Source: CAZUSU01 sp964623315
GTDB lineage: Bacteria > Patescibacteriota > Patescibacteriia > Magasanikbacterales > 2-02-FULL-50-9b
Assembly: GCA_964623315.1 (NCBI GenBank)
Contig: CAZUSU010000019.1
Location: 1 to 18,247 of the forward strand
DNA length: 18,247 nucleotides
Direction: 5' to 3'
Of the stretch, positions 1 to 5,964 are shown one piece after another. The notes under the pieces were generated by a model. That model was not told the DNA's origin. It did no database searches and worked only from the letters and a program-made list of their open reading frames with translations. A program made the translations under genes and the position numbers. Within the stretch, counting starts at the first letter, position 1; each line of letters starts with the position of its first letter.

Positions 1-147
1 GTCAAAACAGAGTGGATGCGTCGCGCGCGTGAAAAACAAACCGAACGCGCCATTCCGGCAGATGCGTATGCACATGAGCGCCTTATTGATCCGCGTGAGC
101 GTGATGATGAAGAGAAACCTCCTTTTGTCCGAAAGAGGGTGCGCTAA
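1..147 (+). CDS. C-terminal end of an unidentified protein (5' truncated)
   Basis: An open frame enters from the left edge in frame 1 and ends at TAA 145-147, giving 48 codons. The visible tail is highly charged and rich in Arg, Glu and Asp, for example WMRRAREKQTERA and DPRERDDEEKPPF, and it ends in a basic RKRVR. There is no hydrophobic segment, so this end is probably cytoplasmic. Nothing in it identifies a family. The tRNA-Ile promoter begins 7 bp after the stop, so the gene ends a transcription unit or is followed directly by an independent one. It is called coding because the frame stays open from base 1 and the composition is that of a normal charged protein tail, but the fragment is short. 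Confidence 0.6.
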   Translation, partial: VKTEWMRRAREKQTERAIPADAYAHERLIDPRERDDEEKPPFVRKRVR

Positions 148-153
148 TACCGT

Positions 154-182
154 TTGACGGTTAACCGTTCAGCTGTTAGAAT
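154..182 (+). promoter_or_regulatory. Promoter of tRNA-Ile (extended -10)
   Basis: TTGACG (154-159) and TAGAAT (177-182) are separated by exactly 17 bp, close to the sigma-70 consensus. The -10 is preceded by TGT (174-176), which fits the TGN of an extended -10. Transcription would start near 189, about 8 nt before the mature tRNA 5' end. A perfect 12-bp palindrome, ACGGTTAACCGT (157-168), overlaps the -35 and the spacer. Confidence 0.75.
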
Positions 183-196
183 GTTGGCTATCGCTC

Positions 197-273
197 GGGC
201 GATTAGCTCAGTTGGTTAGAGCGCGTCACTGATAATGACGAGGTCCGAAGTTCGAATCTTCGATCGCCCACCA
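197..273 (+). tRNA. tRNA-Ile (anticodon GAU), CCA encoded
   Basis: The full cloverleaf can be folded by eye. The acceptor stem pairs GGGCGAT (197-203) with ATCGCCC (263-269). The D stem is GCTC/GAGC (206-209/219-222) around a loop containing TTGGTTA. The anticodon stem is CGTCA/TGACG (224-228/236-240) with loop CTGATAA, placing anticodon GAT at 231-233. The T stem is CGAAG/CTTCG (246-250/258-262) with loop TTCGAAT. The discriminator base is A270 and CCA (271-273) is encoded in the DNA. All stems are fully Watson-Crick. It reads AUC and AUU codons. It has its own promoter and stands alone, not inside an rRNA operon within this window. Confidence 0.98.
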
Positions 274-324
274 AGACAGCACTTTTTAAAGTTATGCACA
301 GACCACCACTTTAAAAAAAAATAA

Positions 325-333
325 TGGTATAAT
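325..333 (+). promoter_or_regulatory. Extended -10 promoter of the 899-residue surface protein
   Basis: TGG (325-327) followed by a consensus TATAAT (328-333) forms an extended -10 element. No good -35 hexamer lies 16-18 bp upstream, which fits extended -10 promoters. An A-rich tract (311-324) lies directly upstream. Transcription would begin near 340, giving a leader of about 29 nt before ATG 369. That leader has no purine-rich ribosome-binding site. The rest of the 95-bp gap after the tRNA holds no convincing terminator. Confidence 0.65.
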
Positions 334-368
334 GCATTCATTGGTAAAATTTTAGCCACTTTTGCTCT

Positions 369-3068
369 ATGTACAATTCAAATGTGCGTCGTTTGTTTCA
401 ACGAGCCGCAACTTTATTTTTTTGTGCGGCTACGCTCGGGACATTTGCAGTGGCGCATGCCGCAACTTTTACGTGGGACGGTGGCGGCGGCGATACCAAT
501 GCAACCACGGTGACTAATTGGGCTGGTGATGCGTCAAATTTTGCCGCAGGCGACACAATTATTTTTGATAGCGGTTCTGGCACCGGTGCCGTGGTTATCA
601 ATTCAACATTCGCAACCAGCGGCCTTAATTTTTATGTGGCCAGCAACTTTGCCGGTTCTGGTATCACGATTAGTTCTTCAAGCATAGAATTTGCATCATC
701 TACCTACGCCGATTCTGATACCACACTGACGCTCGGGAGCAATACGGCTAAATATACCGCTAATTTTGTTTGGACAGCCGGCACATTAAGCGCTGGCTCT
801 GGCACACTTGATTTTAACGGAACAGTACGCATTGACGGTGGCACGGTGACACTCGGAAATGCAACCGCCGCGAGTAATGTAAATTTGGGTGGTACGTTTA
901 CTCATGCGGCAGGTACAACACTTACGTTTGATGGCAGTAGTGATCAAGTGTTTACCACCGCATCTTCTACGCTTGTTGGTCTTACGATAAATAATTCCGG
1001 ATCAACATCAACGATTGAAGTGTCAACGAGCGGTAATTTAAGAGTTGCCACCCTCACATTAACAGATGGCCTCCTTGATATCGGAACTAATAATTCCACA
1101 TTGTATGTGACGGGTGACATATCAGCGCACGACACCAATGGCTCATTTTCAAATACAGGAACAGGCTCGATGGTATGGATTGGAACCGGTATACAACTGA
1201 TCGATTCACAGGCTGGCGATGTTGCGTCCGGCATCATTTCATGGGGTCCTTGCTTATTTTCCGGTGGCGGAATATTTCAACCAACCTCCGGATCAACAAT
1301 CAGGTGTGGTAGTCTTAAAGCTGATCAAGGCACCTTTAATCCGCGTACCAATAATGTGGCGGTTTCTCTTTTTAATGGTGATCTAACCATTACTAACGGC
1401 GCGACATATTCTTCATCTACTGCAACATTAACTATCAGCGGTACGGCGGCAAAAGTTATCACCGACAATACGGTTAATCAGTTGGGGAGTAAACAGGATT
1501 TGGGTTTCGTGGTAATATCAAACACCGGCGGTATTTCAACGGCAACCAGCACCCGTTTTACCAGTTTTGTGATTAATTCAGGTGCAACGCTGGATGTGTC
1601 TGCCGACACTATTCTTACGGCGAGTAGTACGCCATTTGTAAATAGTGGCACCCTTACCGATTCGTCAACGTCTGGCTGGCAATTTGTTGGCTCGCTTGCG
1701 CAAACCATTCCGGCGCGCGTGTACAACGGCGATATGGCAATTAGTTCCAACGTTGCCTATACCGTTTCTGCAAGCACCACGGTGGTGGGGAATTTCACCA
1801 AATCAAGCGGTTCCTTGTCATTAGGTTCAAGTCAGCTTCATGTAACGGGTACTTACGCCAACAGTGGCGGCACGGTGAGTGAGGGAACGGGTAGAATTAG
1901 AAACACCGTCCAATCCGTAAAATTAACAAATTCAAGCGGTACCGAAGTGGCAAATTTTTCCGCTAACGGCGATATCGTGTACATTCGTGTCGCAGAAGCA
2001 GATGCCAATCTTAATGCGAGCGCCATTGAAACCATAATGGTTAATCTCACGAGTGCTGGCGTTATCGGTGAAACAGAAACAGTGACATTATATGAAACAG
2101 GCGTAGCATCTGGCGTATTTATGTACGGTTTGCCGTTCCGATCCAACACCAGCTTTACCCCGAATGACGGCATATTACAGTTTAATGCCGGTGGCACACT
2201 AAAACTAGTATTTGTGGACATGCAGGATTCCAGCAATGATATAGCAAACGACACGGCAACTTTTGACGGTGAATCCATTAAATCAATTACCTACCCACCA
2301 ACGGCCGGTCTGTTTATTAACGGGGAAGACAAGGAGACCAAAAAAGTAGATGTATGGTTATACATACCAGTGAACGGCAGTGTGGCGAATGTATTAATCA
2401 GCAACGATCCAAATTTTACCGGCTCTACTTGGGAACCGTATGATCTGTACAAAAAGTGGAAACTGAAGTCCGGTCCGGGCAAAAAAACGGTGTACATAAA
2501 AGTTGAAGCGTATAGCGGTTTGCAATCAACCGCAGTGATAGACACGATTACACTTGCGGCAGAAGATGCAGAGACTAGCACCTCAACCACCACGCCGCTC
2601 ATTATTCCACCAAAAGATCCTGCACCCGTTGAAACAAAAAAACCGGAAAAAACAGAACCAACGACACCGGCGCCATCATCAAGCGACACCATGGCCACGT
2701 ATTCTTGCCCCGAGCGCTCTAGTGCCACGTCCGTTGATAACGGGTACTTTGTCAGACACATCACCAAAGAAAAGTCAGTAGTAGGAAAACGCACCATTAC
2801 AAAAAATGTGATTCGTTATTATCTCGTTCTTGACGAAGCGTCCGTGCTGTGTCCGGTAAAAGATATTAAGACGATAAAAACATGGAGCAAAAAAACGCCA
2901 AAAGCAGTAAAGGAGATTCCGGATGACTACACCCTCTCATCGCCATTACCGGAAAAACCGAAGCAATCAAAAAAATCAAGCGCTTTTAACGCCGCACTTA
3001 AAAAATTTCAGACCGCCATAAGACCGGCGCCGAAAAAGGCCTCGCGAACGCGGTTAGGACTGCAGTAA
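369..3068 (+). CDS. Secreted beta-rich surface protein, 899 aa
   Basis: Predicted exported cell-surface protein of unknown role. Residues 1-31 form a signal peptide: Arg-containing n-region, hydrophobic core TLFFCAATLGTFAV, likely cleavage AHA|ATF. Mature residues 33 to about 510 are short Thr/Ser/Gly/Asn-rich strands, including TFTWDGGGGDTNATT, FDGSSDQVFTT and LTLTDGLLDIGTNNSTLYV, which resemble beta-helix or autotransporter-like passenger regions. Residues 515-635 form a separate Ig-like domain with VYIRVAEADANLN and ETETVTLYETGVASGVF motifs. Residues 640-730 form a second one with WEPYDLYKKWKLKSGPGKKT. A Pro/Thr/Glu linker (735-775) leads to a basic C-terminal region with only two Cys (780, 828). 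There is no C-terminal membrane helix or sortase motif, so the anchoring mode is unclear. It starts at ATG 369 behind an extended -10 promoter, without a Shine-Dalgarno. The domain family of the beta-repeat region is not recognised with certainty. Confidence 0.85.
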   Translation: MYNSNVRRLFQRAATLFFCAATLGTFAVAHAATFTWDGGGGDTNATTVTNWAGDASNFAAGDTIIFDSGSGTGAVVINSTFATSGLNFYVASNFAGSGITISSSSIEFASSTYADSDTTLTLGSNTAKYTANFVWTAGTLSAGSGTLDFNGTVRIDGGTVTLGNATAASNVNLGGTFTHAAGTTLTFDGSSDQVFTTASSTLVGLTINNSGSTSTIEVSTSGNLRVATLTLTDGLLDIGTNNSTLYVTGDISAHDTNGSFSNTGTGSMVWIGTGIQLIDSQAGDVASGIISWGPCLFSGGGIFQPTSGSTIRCGSLKADQGTFNPRTNNVAVSLFNGDLTITNGATYSSSTATLTISGTAAKVITDNTVNQLGSKQDLGFVVISNTGGISTATSTRFTSFVINSGATLDVSADTILTASSTPFVNSGTLTDSSTSGWQFVGSLAQTIPARVYNGDMAISSNVAYTVSASTTVVGNFTKSSGSLSLGSSQLHVTGTYANSGGTVSEGTGRIRNTVQSVKLTNSSGTEVANFSANGDIVYIRVAEADANLNASAIETIMVNLTSAGVIGETETVTLYETGVASGVFMYGLPFRSNTSFTPNDGILQFNAGGTLKLVFVDMQDSSNDIANDTATFDGESIKSITYPPTAGLFINGEDKETKKVDVWLYIPVNGSVANVLISNDPNFTGSTWEPYDLYKKWKLKSGPGKKTVYIKVEAYSGLQSTAVIDTITLAAEDAETSTSTTTPLIIPPKDPAPVETKKPEKTEPTTPAPSSSDTMATYSCPERSSATSVDNGYFVRHITKEKSVVGKRTITKNVIRYYLVLDEASVLCPVKDIKTIKTWSKKTPKAVKEIPDDYTLSSPLPEKPKQSKKSSAFNAALKKFQTAIRPAPKKASRTRLGLQ

Positions 3069-3087
3069 TATATCTTGCGCAATAATT

Positions 3088-3108
3088 CCGGCGCGTGGCG
3101 CACGCCGG
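3088..3108 (+). terminator. GC-rich hairpin after the surface-protein gene, possible terminator
   Basis: CCGGCG (3088-3093) pairs perfectly with CGCCGG (3103-3108) around a 9-nt loop, 19 nt after the stop codon of the preceding gene. Inside it, GCGTG/CACGC (3093-3097/3101-3105) offers a competing 5-bp stem. Only TCATTT follows, with no run of U, so it is not a classical intrinsic terminator and may act mainly as an mRNA 3'-end stabiliser. It ends 3 bp before the lepB -35 box, so it separates two transcription units. Confidence 0.45.
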
Positions 3109-3111
3109 TCA

Positions 3112-3140
3112 TTTACAAGATTACACGCAACCGCTATACT
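3112..3140 (+). promoter_or_regulatory. Promoter of lepB-hisS
   Basis: TTTACA (3112-3117) and TATACT (3135-3140) are separated by 17 bp, each one mismatch from the sigma-70 consensus. The start of transcription is predicted near 3147, only about 8 nt before ATG 3155, so the lepB message would be almost leaderless. The promoter lies downstream of a GTG at 3095 that opens the longest frame, so it argues against that GTG as the start. Confidence 0.6.
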
Positions 3141-3154
3141 TGGCAGATTCACCT

Positions 3155-3787
3155 ATGGATGATCTGGTACCGGATAATTTATTGCCCCCCGACGCTCGTC
3201 ACACAGATTTAACGGCGCCGCACCACACACCGAGCCCGCTCAAAGATTTTTTTATAGACCTTTTTAAGGTTTTAATTTTGGGCGCATTTGCCGTGGTGTT
3301 TATTCGTTATTTTATTTTTAAGCCGTTTATCGTGAAGGGCGCATCCATGGAGCCAAACTATCAAGAAAAAGAATATTTAATTATTGATGAGCTTTCATAT
3401 TATATCGGCAAGCCGGAGCGCGGCGAAACCGTGGTGATACGACGTCGGAGCGATGACAGAGAATATTTTTTGAAACGAATTATCGGTTTGCCCACGGAGC
3501 GCGTGGTTATAAGCGGCGGACGGGTGCGTATTTTCAATACGGCACAGCCACAAGGTGCCTATCTTGATGAGCATCGGTATTTGGGTACTTCGGTATTGAC
3601 TGATGGCTCCATTGATGTCACACTGGGTCCAGACGAATATTATGTGCTGGGGGATAACCGTAGCGCGTCTCTTGATTCACGAAAAATCGGCCCCATTGTA
3701 CGGCGTGATATTATTGGCCGCGCACTACTACGCGGCTGGCCGTTTGATCGCGTCGGCTATTTAATTGAAGAACCGTATGCAGAATAA
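3155..3787 (+). CDS. lepB: Signal peptidase I
   Basis: Membrane-bound serine protease that removes signal peptides from exported proteins. With the start at ATG 3155 the protein has 210 residues. The single membrane helix is around residues 37-53 (LKVLILGAFAVVFIRYF region). The catalytic Ser64 lies in GASMEPN and the general-base Lys107 in YFLKRIIGLP. The conserved box E follows as GDNRSASLDSRKIGPI near the C-terminus. One helix gives the usual N-in, catalytic-domain-out topology. The frame can extend to GTG 3095 (230 residues), but that codon lies inside a hairpin and upstream of a good promoter, and the extra residues add nothing conserved, so ATG 3155 is preferred. It overlaps hisS by 11 bp. 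Three exported proteins encoded nearby are plausible substrates. Confidence 0.93.
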   Translation: MDDLVPDNLLPPDARHTDLTAPHHTPSPLKDFFIDLFKVLILGAFAVVFIRYFIFKPFIVKGASMEPNYQEKEYLIIDELSYYIGKPERGETVVIRRRSDDREYFLKRIIGLPTERVVISGGRVRIFNTAQPQGAYLDEHRYLGTSVLTDGSIDVTLGPDEYYVLGDNRSASLDSRKIGPIVRRDIIGRALLRGWPFDRVGYLIEEPYAE

Positions 3788-5162
3788 AAAAAAATTATCA
3801 TTGCCGCCAAAAAAAATGGTGGTAAAACCCGTTTCAAAACTGACGAACGCTCATATCACTCCGGTACTATCCGCAAAAAAACAGTTTCAATTATTGCGCG
3901 GCATGAAGGATGTTTTACCGCGGGATCAATGGTTCTGGAAAGCGGCGTACGATAAAGCGCAACAACTCGCCATTGAATTTGGATTTGATAAAATTGAAAC
4001 GCCGTTGTTAGAAGAAGCGGCGCTGTTTGTGCGCGGGATCGGCAAGCAAACGGACGTGGTTGAAAAAGAAATGTATGTTTTTGAAGACCGCGAAATGGAA
4101 CGCGTTGCCCTGCGTCCGGAGGCAACGGCATCCACGGTGCGCGCATACTTACAACACGGCATGTGGAATCAACCCCAGCCGATTAAATTGTGGTATTGGG
4201 GACCCATGTTTCGTCACGATCGTCCGCAAGCCGGACGTCAGCGGCAGTTTACGCAGTTTGGCCTTGAAGTTATTGGCGACGCATCGCCCGTTATTGATGC
4301 ACAAGTTATTCAGATGGCGTATCTGTTTTACACCGAACTTGGGGTGCCGGTGAATATACAAATTAATTCCATCGGCACGTTGGAAGATCGCGGCCGATAC
4401 AAATTAGAGTTGGTGCAATATTATCGCAGTCATCGCGCCACTATTTGCGAAACGTGCAAAGCGCGTCTTATTAAAAATCCTTTGCGCGTGCTGGATTGTA
4501 AAGAGGCGCCCTGTCAACCAATAAAAGAAAAGGCGCCGCAGATTGTTAATTATTTATCAAATGATTCACGAGAACACTTCATGAAAGTGCTTGAATATTT
4601 GGACGAACTTAATATCCCGTATTTTTTGAATCACACGTTAGTGCGGGGCCTTGATTATTATTCTAAAACAGTGTTTGAGGTTCTGCCTGCCGATGCCGTG
4701 GATCCTGTGGCACAGGCGTCGCTCTGTGGCGGCGGCAGATATGATTTACTGGTAGAGGAAATGGGCGGTCGGCCCACACCGGCATTTGGTGTGGCGCCGG
4801 GGATTGAACGACTGATTATGCAGATGCGCGAGCGGCAGGTAGTGGTTGCTGGCGAACCATCCCGTCAAGTGTATGTCGCACAGCTCGGAGATCTGTCGCG
4901 TCGCAAGGCCATGGTTTTGTTTGCCCGTTTGCGCACGGAAGGAATTGTTGCTGATCAGGATTTCTCAAAGAATTCATTAAAGTCGCAATTGGAAGCGGCT
5001 AACGCCAAAAAAATCCCGTTCGCGTTTGTCATTGGCCAAAAAGAAGTACAAGAGGGTACGGTCATTATTCGGGATATGGATAGCGGCGTGCAGGAGACGG
5101 TGGATTTTAATAAAGCGCCACAAATTTTGAAGCGAAAACTGGGTTTAGAGCCGGTAAATTGA
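3777..5162 (+). CDS. hisS: Histidyl-tRNA synthetase
   Basis: Class II aminoacyl-tRNA synthetase that charges tRNA-His with histidine using ATP. From ATG 3777 it has 461 residues. Visible signatures are the N-terminal LLRGMKDVLP, motif 2 FRHDRPQAGRQRQFTQFGLE, the histidine-binding LVRGLDYYSKTVFEV, the glycine-rich LCGGGRYD and motif 3 FGVAPGIERLI. Four Cys (CETC, then DCKEAPC) sit in the insertion with NPLRVLDCK, as in many bacterial HisRS. The last ~90 residues form the anticodon-binding domain (VYVAQLGD onward). About 40 basic, Lys-rich residues precede the catalytic core, an unusual extension. The frame could start at TTG 3765 or ATG 3816. ATG 3777 is chosen because it overlaps the lepB end by 11 bp, which suggests translational coupling. 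The stop is TGA, the only one in the window. Confidence 0.95.
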   Translation: MQNKKKLSLPPKKMVVKPVSKLTNAHITPVLSAKKQFQLLRGMKDVLPRDQWFWKAAYDKAQQLAIEFGFDKIETPLLEEAALFVRGIGKQTDVVEKEMYVFEDREMERVALRPEATASTVRAYLQHGMWNQPQPIKLWYWGPMFRHDRPQAGRQRQFTQFGLEVIGDASPVIDAQVIQMAYLFYTELGVPVNIQINSIGTLEDRGRYKLELVQYYRSHRATICETCKARLIKNPLRVLDCKEAPCQPIKEKAPQIVNYLSNDSREHFMKVLEYLDELNIPYFLNHTLVRGLDYYSKTVFEVLPADAVDPVAQASLCGGGRYDLLVEEMGGRPTPAFGVAPGIERLIMQMRERQVVVAGEPSRQVYVAQLGDLSRRKAMVLFARLRTEGIVADQDFSKNSLKSQLEAANAKKIPFAFVIGQKEVQEGTVIIRDMDSGVQETVDFNKAPQILKRKLGLEPVN

Positions 5163-5188
5163 CGCCACACCTCATAACCTGCTACAAT
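5159..5188 (+). promoter_or_regulatory. Promoter of rpsU-yqeY overlapping the hisS stop codon
   Basis: TTGACG (5159-5164) contains the hisS TGA stop (5160-5162). TACAAT (5183-5188) follows after 18 bp and is preceded by TGC (5180-5182), giving an extended -10. Transcription should begin near 5195, so the rpsU leader is about 30 nt and contains the Shine-Dalgarno. The promoter therefore separates rpsU-yqeY from lepB-hisS, though read-through is likely because no terminator intervenes. Confidence 0.75.
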
Positions 5189-5207
5189 GGGTTTATTATT
5201 AATTATG

Positions 5208-5214
5208 AAGGAGG
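5208..5214 (+). promoter_or_regulatory. Strong Shine-Dalgarno of rpsU
   Basis: AAGGAGG at 5208-5214 is a full 7-nt match to the anti-Shine-Dalgarno. It ends 10 nt before ATG 5225, which fixes that ATG as the start and rules out the upstream ATG 5159 in the same frame. It is the only strong Shine-Dalgarno in front of any gene here. Confidence 0.9.
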
Positions 5215-5224
5215 CCACATTGAC

Positions 5225-5449
5225 ATGCTAGAAGTTAAGCGAAAAAAGAATGAAAGTTTTGAATCTCTCATGCGCCGATTTCGTAAACAGGTGCAGATGA
5301 GCGGCAAGACGTTGCAGGCGAAAAAAGTTCAATTTCGTCGCCCCGTGAAAAGTGAAAACATTGAACGCGCAAGCACCTTAATCCGGCTCAAGCGCAAAGC
5401 GTTAATCACGTATCAGCAAAAAGTAGGGAAAACGACGGCGTCCAAATAA
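5225..5449 (+). CDS. rpsU: Small ribosomal subunit protein bS21
   Basis: Component of the 30S platform near the 3' end of 16S rRNA. The 74-residue basic protein begins MLEVKRKKNESFESLMRRF, matching the bS21 pattern of a V-x-(K/R) strand, then NESFE and RRF. The C-terminal half (QFRRPVKSENIERAS and on) is Arg/Lys rich as in the family but diverges from the usual RR-x-FYEKPS sequence. The length is typical (about 55-75). The frame is open upstream to ATG 5159, but the Shine-Dalgarno and promoter positions place the start at 5225. It is transcribed from its own promoter and followed after 29 bp by the YqeY gene, an arrangement also seen in other bacteria. Confidence 0.9.
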   Translation: MLEVKRKKNESFESLMRRFRKQVQMSGKTLQAKKVQFRRPVKSENIERASTLIRLKRKALITYQQKVGKTTASK

Positions 5450-5478
5450 AAGCGCTACGTTTTTTAGTCCGTTATTCT

Positions 5479-5949
5479 ATGGACTCCATTCTCCTGCGCA
5501 TAGAACAAGACAGTGCCGAAGCTATGAAAGCAAAACGTGAAGTTGAGCTTTCCACGCTTCGGCTTGTTCGTGCCGCAATAAAAAATGCGCAAATTGAACT
5601 GCGTCTGAAGGGGCCAACCGATGATGAACAGATTGCCATTACCGTATTAAAACGTCATATCAAACAAACAACCGAAGCGATGGTTGATTTTGAAAAAGGT
5701 GGCCGGCAGGATTTAATCACCCGCGCGATCAGTGAGATTGCGGTGATGCAGGGGTACTTGCCGGAAGAAATGTCAGATGCTGATTTAACCAAAGCCGTGT
5801 ACGCCGCATGCGCCTTGGCCGCCGAGGGGACTGCCACGGGCAAACTCATTGGTGACGTTATGAAACAGCTTGCCGGCCGCGCCGATGGTGCTCGTGTGCG
5901 CGCCGCCGTAGAATCGTGGCGCAGTACCAATGGCTCCGCTCACCCATAA
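5479..5949 (+). CDS. yqeY: GatB/YqeY family protein
   Basis: Stand-alone YqeY-type protein of 156 residues (family length about 145-155), related to the C-terminal tRNA-binding tail of GatB, the amidotransferase subunit. Its own function is not established. Recognisable points are the N-terminal helix with AMKAKREVELSTLRLVRAAI, the middle FEKGGRQDLI, the hallmark MQGYLPEEMSDADL and the C-terminal GKLIGDVMKQLAGRADGARV helix, which matches the GxxMxxLxxKxxGRADG pattern. It starts at ATG 5479 with no Shine-Dalgarno, 29 bp after rpsU, with no terminator between, so the two are probably co-transcribed. The surface-protein cluster begins 15 bp after its stop. Confidence 0.9.
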   Translation: MDSILLRIEQDSAEAMKAKREVELSTLRLVRAAIKNAQIELRLKGPTDDEQIAITVLKRHIKQTTEAMVDFEKGGRQDLITRAISEIAVMQGYLPEEMSDADLTKAVYAACALAAEGTATGKLIGDVMKQLAGRADGARVRAAVESWRSTNGSAHP

Positions 5950-5964
5950 TTTTTTCGTTTCCGT

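Noticed and set aside
281..292. ACTTTTTAAAGT after the tRNA as a terminator hairpin
   Set aside because: It is AT-only in the stem with a 2-nt loop, too weak to act as a terminator.
5160..5162. TGA of hisS as a recoded Gly codon, as in some CPR lineages
   Set aside because: HisRS already has its full anticodon-binding domain at this point, an rpsU promoter overlaps the codon, and no TGA occurs in-frame inside any gene here, including the 10-kb one.
5440..5466. Possible intrinsic terminator after rpsU (AGCGCT followed by TTTTTT)
   Set aside because: The only self-complementary part is the 6-bp AGCGCT palindrome, which cannot form a stem with a loop. The T run alone does not make a terminator.
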